From NCBI RefSeq assembly GCF_030272615.1, contig NC_081410.1:226103415-226167414 (forward strand): DNA of 64,000 bases, read 5' to 3'. This DNA comes from Cryptomeria japonica. Taxonomy: Eukaryota > Streptophyta > Pinopsida > Cupressales > Cupressaceae. Below the pieces are notes generated by a model. The model ran no database searches. It was not told the DNA's origin and was given only the letters and a program-made list of their open reading frames with translations. Positions 33,618 to 43,955 of this stretch are shown piece by piece. Made by a program: the position numbers and the translations under genes. The stretch's first letter is position 1. Each line of letters starts with the position of its first letter.

Positions 33618-35576
33618 AAGATTATTATATCAATTAATGACCATGAGAACATGTGAATGACATACGAGATTTAATATTTATATCTTTATTTTATTGCTAA
33701 TCATGTACTCTATGCAACTCAAGGATGTCCGTGACTAGAGAAGCTATGATGGGGCATGATTATTTTCTTTGTTTGTTGCATGTGGTTTATCTCTTATAAA
33801 GGTATGTACTTGTCTAAGGATATGATTGGCAAAATATCAAGGAGGATGTTCCGAGTCATGCATGAAAGGGGATAATCCTTGTATGTTTAGTAAGAAATAC
33901 CCAGGTCAGCTTGAATCATTATATCAAGTTGCTTGTATAAACTTGCTATATCAAAATCCATGTAAGAAATACTCAGGCCAACTTGAATAATTATGTCAAG
34001 TTGCGAGTATTCTCTTACAACATTTTTAAAGCTCAATGATGAAATCAAGCATTGTTACAAGACAACATATGAAGAATGGAAATATCATTTTAGATCATTT
34101 TCTAGATTAGCTCATTATTCATCTACCTTATAAACATTCATTGTCAGTTGCATTATAAGCATGTCATTTCATTCATAGATCAACGGTTATAAATAAAGAT
34201 TGAGTATACTTGGACAAACAAAAACAATTTGCATTTAATCATTGTAGGTGCATTCATCTTTAGAATCATTTTAATCATCTTTCATTTCATTTAGTTGCAT
34301 TTCAATCGTTGCATTAGTTTGCATTCAATTAAGTGAATTTCCTTTAAATCATGTAGTATATCATCATTATTATTTGCATTAGGATTATTATCATTGTAGT
34401 TCTTTTTATCCTTTAAAGTTATTTAGTTGCATCTTTGCACTTAGATTCATTTATCATTATTTGCATTTAAATCATCAAAAATTGAAATAAAAAACAAACC
34501 ATTTGCATTTTCACATCATTATATGCATACACATTAAAAACAAAAATAATCATTCATTTACATTCCCATATAGATCATTGCATTTCCATCATTTACGTTA
34601 GTAACCATTAAAGTGCATTTATGATCATCAAAATAAAAAATAAAAAAACATTTCATGTAGATCATTTGCATTTACATCATCCTTCGCATTTAAAAATAAA
34701 AAATAAAAATAAATCACTCATTCATTTGCTTCCATGATCATCAAAAATCAAAAGCATTTTTCATTTCATTCATCATTGCATCATATAGAACATCATCATC
34801 ATAATAAGAAAAGAAAAGATCAAAATCTGCATCAATGTAATCAATGCATATAGATCATCATCATATAGAGTAACATGCATAATAAATCATCATAAAACAA
34901 TAAAATGTCCAAGTATACAATGATATCAAAGAAATAATCAATAAAATACAATGTCCCATGATACAAATCAATGTCTCATATCAATATGTCAACTAGGATG
35001 AAGAGCACCACTCTTTTCAGATGTTGCAGTCCTTGCCGATCCTCCTGGTCTCCCCTCAATGAATCAATACATATAGATCCTCCTGCAACATGATATCAAC
35101 AAAATGTCAGTTCTTGATCCAATCAATTAGCTATCCTATCCACTCACTTGAGATTTCTATCAATCTCTTTGACCACATATTAGAGACACTCATTCATCAT
35201 GAGATTACACATCTAGTCTATCCACTATTGAGTTTACATCATTGACGTTCATCAATCATGAAGTCAATCAAACTCTATCCTATCAAATCATAAAAGTCTC
35301 AAGTTTATATCATTGACCTTCATCGATCATGAAGTCAATCAAACTCTATCAATCATCAAATCAAGCAAAAAATCAAAGTAATCAAAGAGCGGACATTTTC
35401 ATCAACCAAAGTTGTAGAAATTTAATCAATTATCATGAGATCAATCGCTTATCCAAAATTTTCAACAATTTCACGATCAATCTCCCGAGGGGGCACACAA
35501 TGAGGATTTTTATCTCCATCAGGCACTATCGAGACTTAATTTTATCTTTGAAACAATGTTGTCTCGACATCATTTC
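33618..35576 (+). other. TAT gypsy 3' untranslated region, second part, with ATCATT/GCATTT-rich tract
   Basis: No gene supported. From about 34220 to 34870 the sequence repeats loose words such as tttgcattt, atcatttgcatt and tcattcattt, an imperfect low-complexity tract without fixed period. The frame at 35329-35661 has no recognisable domain and runs into the 3' LTR. Confidence 0.55.
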
Positions 35577-36772
35577 AAAGAGGGGAAAAATGTATACACA
35601 TAAAAATGGCTATGAACGATTAAATAAATATTTAATAATTATTCTTCTATTAAATAGTTAATTTGAAAAGACTAATTTATTTAATTCATTTCATGTCTTT
35701 CTATTAATTAATTTAATTGAAACATTTTTTTAATTAATTCACATATCCTATACTTCTAATCAATTAATTAAATATCTAATATTTAATTATTTCTTCAATC
35801 AATTAAATATCTAATATTTAATTATTTCTTCAATCAATTAAATATCTAATATTTAATTATTTCTTCAATCAATTAAATATCTAATATTTAATGGTTAGTC
35901 TTCTATCCTACAATCTCAATTATTAAACGATTTCTGAATTATTTAATTTCATTTCCAACTCATCTCCCATCTCCACTTCATCTTTCCTTTGCAAACTCAC
36001 TCACCATGTGGCTAAATTAATTCAACAAAATTAAAATCAATAAATCATTTATTAGCCACTTATCTTCAACCTCCAAAATAAATGAAATATTGTGTATGTA
36101 CACATATTTCTTAACCTTCTTCTATATTCTCTCCAACATCCCTACATCTTAGGAAGGATTTGAGTCCACTTGTCCTCTCATGTCTAAATCTTCTCTAACC
36201 ATCCCTAGATCCCCTTAGTTAGCAACCCAGTCAAGGTGAGATGAGTGACACTTGTCTTCTCCTTCCCCCTTTCTCTCAACCTTCACCTTTTCTCACAACC
36301 ATCCAAATATGTAGATCTGATCATGATCGTTGATCTAGGCCACATCATCTTATCCTCTCAAAGTCTTTAAAATCAGGAGTTTGAGTTGAGAAAGAGTTAG
36401 TCTTCAAATTAAAAATTTGAGAAAAATTATGCATCTGTGAGTTTTAATCTTGAATCAAATAGCATAATCATTTAGCTTTAAATGATTTGCATTGCATATC
36501 ATAATATCAATTAACTATCAGTTATCAGTCTATTATTAATATGCCATCTTGGAAGCTATCAGTGCTTGTTTGAGAGCACATTATCTGCAACCAGGAACAA
36601 TGGAGTTAGGACACAATGAGACTTAAATCATGAAGGTAAAAATAATGTTTATTTTAATATCAATTTCATGTAGTTTCATTGGTTGGGTTTGGATTTCTTG
36701 TAGCATTTCCTTTGTATTTTGTGAAACTAACATGTTGCAGGTAGTATTCTGATGATGAAATTCAAGTCGACA
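35577..36772 (+). repeat. TAT gypsy polypurine tract and 3' LTR
   Basis: The purine run aaagaggggaaaaa (35577-35590) abuts the LTR start TGTATACACATAAAAATGGC at 35591. The LTR ends ttcaagtcgaca at 36772. It is unbroken, in contrast to the 5' copy, and gives the empty-site sequence for LINE C. Near 35770-35890 it has three head-to-tail copies of a 42-base unit, aatatctaatatttaattatttcttcaatcaatta-like, where the 5' LTR has about one and a half. Confidence 0.85.
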
Positions 36773-39102
36773 AAATTAATTAATTAATTAATTAATCCTA
36801 TTAAATCACATGTCTCCTAAACTAAACCCCCATCTAACCCTTGTCCTAAGCCTAACCCACATGTTCTAACCAACACTATCCACTTAACCAACCTTATCCC
36901 TTCTAACCTCCCCCCTCACATGTGTGTGTGTGCACATTTCTAATATTCTAAATATTAGAAAATTATATTTGTTACTTGGGTTGTTATCTCCCAAATAGAC
37001 ATGTATCCTCATGGACACTTGTTCTTTCTCTTCTTGACATTTTTCCTCTTCAAGGACACATGTCATCCTTGGTTGATCCACTTGTCCTCGTGTGGAATCT
37101 CATTCCACGTGATACCTTGGGGTTACCGCTTGTCTCATTTTCAAACCCTCTCATCTCCCATCCAAATCCTATTTAATACCTCAATTTTTATGCATTTTAT
37201 CTACCTTTTCACAATCATTTCCTCATAATACCAAAATATCCACTCATCATTTGCATCATCAAAACCATTTTGCAACCTCATATCACTATAATTTTCACCC
37301 CATTTTAGCTTAGTTTTGCATTCATGATCATGGAGCATACCCAAGCACTCTTGGAATCATAGAAATCGACCACACAACAAATCAAACCAAAGACAAATCC
37401 TGAATGAAAAAGAGCTATTGAATTTGTTCTTTCTTACCCATTTATTGTCTTTTCAACTTTCTTTTCATTGTCCAATCTTTAGTGTTTTGCTTGATAACTG
37501 TGTAATTAGATTGTTTAATTAATTTTGTAGTTACTTTATTATTCACTTTTTTGAACACACACAAGAATCAAACTCACAATATGAATAGAAGTGATTATAA
37601 TGTTTTAGGCATATTTCTAAGGAGTAAAACTACACTTGATTGACTTGTAAGACTGAGGCACACTACCTTGGGTCAAGATACATGGATTTGCACAACTAAG
37701 GCACACTGCTCCAAGGCAAGATACAAGGTGTTGTTGAAGGATCCATTCTCAATAAGCAATAGAGGAAATAACATATTGAAATAAGAAGGATCTCCTGATC
37801 ATGAAATTGCCCTTGAACATTTGTATCAAGTGACCAATATCATGGTAAACATCTCTGACAACCAAAAATGTCTCAACACATCGTCTCACATAATGTATCA
37901 CCTTCAAATCTCTTCACAAATTAACTTTCACACATCTGCAATCTCAAATCTACTTGCATATCATTCAAATTCACTTCTCATAAATTCACACACAATCCAC
38001 ACACAACTCATACAACCGCACTCCTTAAATATAATATGGATAATAAAAAAACTAATTGAGGGTCATCCACAACCAAAATAAGCATTATTGCTTAAAATAG
38101 ACTACCCAAACCAAAAATACTCAAAGCGGTCCACTCTAGGAGAAAGAGGGGATCCAAATAAATCACAACAAATTCTTCCAATTTGAATCCAACGATCCAC
38201 ATATGCTAACACATCCTCCAAAGTCATCACCAAACGTAATGTGTAGATAGGCAATAAAGCTTGACAATCAGTCGGCCAAAAGACATCTTCCAATGCAAAT
38301 TATTCCATGCAAATCTCCACACACCATGGTGAGACCCATAACAACATTCTAATTCACCCTCCAATACAAATCTAGACCAAAAGCATGAACAAAATAAGAT
38401 AATCCAACTGGACTCACCAAACCAACACACAACTAAATATACCAAACACAAATCAACATAACTCACTTGCGGAACAAAAACAACACCAGAGAAACACACT
38501 AAAAATACTATATGAACCACATAACCATGCTCACTAATCCACAACATAAAATTCAAAGTGTTCGAAGGCCACAAAGCAATATCCACACCAATTTGACAAA
38601 CAATCTTACTATCAGAGAATAGTAATAACTAATTTCTGCAATCCACAAACCAGAAAACTAGTCGATGCAACATAATCTTTACAATCCAAAGAGACATTAA
38701 ATATTGTCTTTGCATACATAAAAAACTCTTTCCTGCACATTGAACTTGCCACAACCAACACCAAACATCACACTCAACTGCAACACCAAACATAAAACAA
38801 AGGAACCTGCAAAAATAGAGGATCAGATATGGACAAGACTCCATCCAGACAACCAAGCTTGACATCAATGACAATAATACAAACTCATAATTCCAACAAT
38901 AATGCCATGCAGGGTTTATTTTGGTTTAAACCAACCCACATAATACAATTAAAAAAGTAAACTATTAACTTTTCACAGGGAATGGATAAGCTTACATAGC
39001 TTAATAATCTCTTCTTCTTCTCATAAATAAAGGGATGCCTTTGAGAGGAGACACACACTTACACACTTGCTTTGTGCTTGGGGGAATTTTAGGAAAGGAG
39101 AA
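36773..39102. other. AT-rich and LTR-like debris without a recognisable gene
   Basis: It begins with AATTAATT tracts continuing the element at 14680. Sequence with TATA-like and C/T-rich blocks follows to about 37500. From 37900 to 38900 minus-strand frames (38227-38586, 38629-38874) encode Cys/Trp/Phe-rich, hydrophobic peptides with no domain I know. Their composition fits the non-coding body of a copia-type LTR read in reverse better than a protein. A possible TATA box, cataaataaagg, lies near 39022. I see no host gene here. Confidence 0.4.
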
Positions 39103-39518
39103 TTAGTTTTTCTTTGTAGGAGAAAGTATCTAGTTTGGTGTTCTCTCTTTCATAGTTAGGATAGAGAAGATAGTTTTTTGCTTTCGCCTTGTCTACTTGG
39201 GAAGTTTGGGAGGGATATTGGAGGACCTTGCTTTGTGAAGGAGTCAACGGCTCACATCTTCTCTCATCTCAAGTTTTTTGAAATATTATCCAAGCATATT
39301 CTCCATTCGCTTGGAACTCATTTTTCTCCATTTTAATTGATATTATAGATGCACATTGTATGCACAAGAAATGCGTCTTTTTATTGAAATACTTGTATGA
39401 TAATATTGAAAAAACTATTTGGGTTTAGATATTATTATATTATTAGTATGGACATTAGATTGATATGCATGTGGAATCATGTTTGTGTTCCTTCTTATAT
39501 GTGTCTCTATATATATAT

Positions 39519-41813
39519 TGTATGCAAAACATTTTTACATCAAACAACACACTTTTCTTGGAGTCATTTTGAGTCTAAACACTTGCAAACATTGAGTCCA
39601 TGTCAACATTGTGTCCTCTTGTCATGAAAAATAGTCAAACATTCAGATTTGGTCACAACCAACAACTTCACAAATTGGAAAAATTTTACAGTCCAGCAAA
39701 CAAGAGCAATCAGTTTCGGAATTCTTGAGCTTCCTAGGTTGTTTCTCCGGATTTTCATCTGGCATTCAACTTGTCTTTGGGTCTCACAAAATCCATCATT
39801 GCTTTACACCTTACATTACATTCACATTTGTCTAAACTTGAGTCAAAAGGTCACTTGCTTGTCCTCACCATACTTTGTCAACACACTACATACAACAACA
39901 TTTTGCTAAGTGGTCCCTCATCAAGGTCTATCACCTTTGGGTCTCATTTGGTCTTACTTAGAGTCAAGTTCAACTTACCTCATCAAGATAAACTATCCTC
40001 TCTTTGGAAGTCATACCTACTCTACTACATACATACTTGGTCTTACACTTTGGACATTGCAAGTACACTTCAGATTCATTTACATTCCATCCAACCCTTG
40101 GTCTTCCATACTTTTTCCATTTTCATCTAGTCTCACACATCTCGGTCAATACCTAGTTCATGGTTGAAACTTGTCTTCAAAAATCTAGGAGAGAAACTAA
40201 AGAGGCTCAAGAGTTTGCAAACATGAGTTCTTATGAGTATGACAATGATATCTTTTTCAATTCTGATCATACTACATTACTTGACATGGATGCCTATAGA
40301 AACATTCCAAATATTGAGAACATGGACACTACAAACAACAATGATACACACAATGATGATATGGACAACTTTTTAGTACATTCAGCAGATGTGGAAGAAT
40401 CCATTATGGATCCCCGTTTTAATCGATTGGTTGAGGAAATAATGAGGAGGGATAGACAATACTTCTTACAAATGATGGCATAAAGTGGAGCCAAGATACC
40501 TCATGATTTTGACATGTCTCAAATAATGGAAAATCGACCTTTGCAACAACCTCACTCCAACATGGATCAAAGGAGGCCTAATAGTGGAGGCAATAGAAGA
40601 CCACATCTTGTGCCTGAATCACCATCGTCTTTGTTTCAAAAACCAGAGGTCCCACATACACATGGTCAAGCATATGATACTCACCTTCGTAGACCATTAT
40701 GGAAGTCTTATGCAGAGAAATATGCTCAATCACATATCAATGCGTAGGATCAACCACCAAAGCAATTGGATATTCAAAGGCATGCTCAAAATTTGGACAC
40801 AAGGAAACCCTGTGTCAAATTTGGGGGCAACACATTAGAACATGACATGCCTGTAGAGTATGGTATACATGGACAAAATAGATATTTCGTTCCTCAACAT
40901 GAATCTATACCAAGTGGTCCATATATGCAACATCACTATAGACCTCCTCCATATGAACATGTGTATGATCAATATCATCCATATATGCAACATGCTTCTC
41001 CTCCAATTGGTGCCTCAAGCATGGGGTATGGTCCAAATGTATATGGTGAAAATGGATAACAATAATAACGATATTGAAAGACTAAATGGATTCAACCACA
41101 AAACCTTAGCCTAACAACAACAAAGATCCACCATAACATATGAAGATTACCTAAGACAATGCAAATCAAATGAAATCACAAAGATTATACCGTCACATGT
41201 CCAATAGGGTTTGGATCTCCATTCTTCCTATCTCCATTGATCTTGCTTGATATATTTGCTCTCAGATTTTATGTGCACAAGAGCTCAACAAAGAACGGAA
41301 TGTGGTTGCAAGTAGGATCACCTATGTTCAAAAGCGTAGTGTAGTCAAGTAGTCAACGGGGGGGTTTGATAATGAAGGAAGCATCTCCTTATATAGAAGA
41401 CACTATATGAAATGGAGGGATAAGATTGAGAGGTGTAAAAGGAGGTCGACTATGATTAGAGGGTAGGTAAAAGAAATAATAAAATAATGAAAGGGGTAGG
41501 TAGTGTATGAATTAAGAGATGAATGACATGTGTCATGGGTAGAAAAGGTTGATGAATTAATTAAATAAATAAAGATTTATTTAATTAATAGAAGGAGTGG
41601 GATAATTAAATAAATAAGATATTTATTTAATTTAGAAAAAGGAAAATTTAAATAAATAAATGTATTTATTTTAAAGAGAAATAAGGCTAGAAGAGGATAA
41701 ATGAATTAATTAAATAAATAAAGATTTATTTAATTAATAGATGAATTAGGCTAAAGTAATTAAATAAATAAAGATATTTATTTAATTAGATTGGACAATT
41801 TTAGGTGTCTACA
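39519..41813 (+). mobile_element. 2.3 kb insertion with TG...CA ends and tatat duplication, family unknown
   Basis: Exact boundaries follow from the uninterrupted 3' LTR near 58700. The insert starts TGTATGCAAAACATTTTTAC and ends ttaggtgtctaca, flanked by tatat at 39514-39518 and 41814-41818. TG...CA ends and a 5-bp duplication are marks of LTR-type integration, but I find no pair of LTRs inside it. The middle (about 40160-41060) holds gag-like, Asp/Asn/His/Pro-rich coding remnants (for example RNIPNIENMDTTNN and QHHYRPPPYEHVYDQYHPYM). The right 350 bases are AATTAAATAAAT tracts like 4151-4480. It could be a non-autonomous or internally deleted retroelement. It is a broken fossil. Confidence 0.6.
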
Positions 41814-42087
41814 TATATTTGTTATTTTGCAAGGATTATGGAACATAAGAGTTATTTTCCTCTTTAGAAAGGAATTAATGGTCTAATTACTAGTTGCAAA
41901 ATAATGTAAGATGTTTTGATTAATTAAAAAATAGGTTTTCAAGACCCGAAACCTCTACAACATAGATAGAGAAAAAGCACCAAGAAGAACATTGTTTTAA
42001 AGACCTCATACAAAAAGAATGGCCAAAAGACCAGCAACCAAAAAGAATAGCTTAACAACAAAAAACAACAAAGAAACAGAGAAGGCA

Positions 42088-43798
42088 CTACACAATAATT
42101 TTCTTCAGCAAATCCTCCGCCTTAATCACCAGCTCATTGTAGGTGGCCCTGACAACTTTCAAGTCTTCCATATCCTTGTTTGGTTTCTTTTCCTTCCTCT
42201 TGCCTCTTGTGCGGGTTCTAGGACCCTGAGCTTCCCCTGTTCCTTCAGCTTCCGGGTCTATGTCCTGGATTTCCTTTTCATCTTCTAGTTTGCTGATGAG
42301 GGTGTGGGTGTTGTTCACTGAGATCTTCAGGATACTTAGGCTCTATTCAGCAATGTTCTTCAGACACTCCTCAATTTTACCAATTTTGGTAACGGTGTCC
42401 GAGAGGGTTTCATCGCTAGTGTCAGCAAGGCTTTTCCTTTCTAGCAAATCCTTCTCAATCTTCTCAAACCTGGGGTTAAAAGCATCTTTGATGTCTTCAG
42501 CTTTGGCAATGGTGTTTTTCAAGTCCTTAATATAGTCGGCCATAGTGTTCCCTTCCCCAGTATTAATGGTTTTTAGGATCAAGACTCTGTTGCAGAGTTT
42601 TTTGTTTTCATCCTCAGCTTTCTTGTAGCCATTAATGAGCCACTCCATAGTTTCCATGAAACTATGCAACCCCTCAGGAGGAGGGTCAGATGGGGGGGGC
42701 AGCTTTTCCAGGGGTAACCTGTTCCTCTTTAGGGATGTGGAGGGCGGAAATTGTGTCGGTATCCCTAAGAGTCTCTTCCATGGTCTCCTTTTCCAGACTC
42801 CGATTAGCTTCCAAGGCCTTTGCTTGCTTGTCGGCTGCCAGATCCTTACCAGTCTCCTCTTTCTTCGTGTGCTTTTTCCTGGTCTAGGTATGGTCTTTTA
42901 TTTTCTTCTTCGGCAACCCTTTAGGGTTCTCCTTTTCAAAGTCATCCGAGTCCTCCTCTTCTGAAGAGATGTTGATCAGGGGTCTGCTTTTTGGCTTTTT
43001 GCCCTTAGAGGAAGAGGGTCTTGTTTTACCGTATTTCCTCTTCTTCCCACTTTCATACTCCGAGACATCAGTGCTATCCTCTATGTCAGTTGAAGAATCA
43101 CTGTCGGATTCCTCTTCCTCAGAAAAGGCAGAATCAAACATCTCTTCCTCAGAATCCACAGAGGGCTGCATCTGAGCAATTTGGTTGGCTTTTAAATGGT
43201 CATAAATTAGGACCATTAGGCCTTGGTGCATAGCAGAATCACCCAGTGGGTTTTCTTTATAGGCCTTGAGGGATGCATTCATCGAGCAAAGAAGGAAATA
43301 AGGGAAATTAACCTTATCATTGTGCCTAAAGTGGTTTAATAGAACAATGTGATAACCATAAACTTTCGTAAACCTACCATCTATAGTGATGTAACGCATT
43401 AAAACAAAGAGGATTTCCCATCAGGGTTTGGCAAAAGCCCTAGGCGGGTAGTAGGTTTTGCTCAACTTTACCAGTCATTTTTTCTCTTTCTCAGTTTCTG
43501 GGTACCTTTCAATAGCTTCCCTGCTGACCTTCATATCTCTGTAGAAGTTGCAGCCTTCCCTTGTGAGGCCAGTGGCTTGAGCAATTAAGTCTTCATCTAT
43601 TTCAACCATTTGATCGCCCATTTTTAACATGCCCTTCTTCCAGTTCTTGCAGAAAAGACTGGTAACCATACCATCTCAACCATGGAGTCTCTCCATGAAG
43701 TTCGAGAGACCACCCTTCTGCAGAATACCCCAAACCTCTTCCTTTTGTTTCCACTCTTTGTAGCTACTTGGTTCATATCGCCTCCTATTTCCACCCAT
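42088..43798 (-). pseudogene. LINE B ORF3: extra ORF downstream of RNase H
   Basis: The start ATG is at 43798-43796 (MGGNRRRYEPSSYKEWKQ) and the end is TAG at 42090-42088, about 570 codons. Conserved with LINE A ORF3 are WKQKEEVWG...ERLHG (residues 16-40), VEIDEDLIAQATGLTREG and FYRD (residues 65-90), YITIDGRFTKVYGYH (135-150) and HQGLMVLIYDHLKA (191-205). After residue 210 it is rich in Asp, Glu and Ser with basic KKRKYGKTR patches. From about residue 377 on it looks coiled-coil-like (NRVLILKTINT, RFEKIEKDLLERKS). Stops are TGA 43678, 43477 and near 43418, and TAG 42886 and 42345. One frameshift lies in or near a run of eight G at 42697. Function unknown; the position and conservation suggest a real LINE component. 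Confidence 0.75.
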
Positions 43799-43955
43799 GT
43801 TGTCGCTACCCACGACCAAATTTTGAAGCTTGCAGAGAAGATAAACCAGAGAGCTTTTCAGAACTATAATAGTTACCCAGAAAGCGTGAGAGTTAATAAC
43901 ATTGATGTGAGAATGAGTGATATTCTCATTATTATAATAACTCGAAGTACTCACA

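Larger units (their letters stand above)
14956..36772 (+). mobile_element. Ty3/gypsy LTR retrotransposon, TAT lineage, heavily decayed, with nested insertions
   Basis: 5' LTR 14956-22362 (split by LINE C), long untranslated leader 22363-24597, gag, protease, RT, RNase H, a second RNase H, integrase (about 24600-31770), a 3' untranslated region with a solo LTR inserted, polypurine tract, and 3' LTR 35591-36772. The two RNase H domains in tandem before the integrase place it in the TAT/Ogre lineage. It is badly broken, with well over twenty breaks. A SINE lies in the protease region. By eye the LTRs differ at about 5-6% over 430 bases. The target duplication cannot be resolved because the flanks are AATTAATT repeats. 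Confidence 0.88.

Noticed and set aside
35329-35661. A 110-codon frame before the TAT 3' LTR
   Set aside because: It overlaps the polypurine tract and LTR start and shows no domain.
38102-38874. Two minus-strand frames of 81 and 119 codons as a membrane protein gene
   Set aside because: Cys/Trp/Phe-rich composition without a domain, in several frames, inside LTR-like sequence; not supported as a gene.
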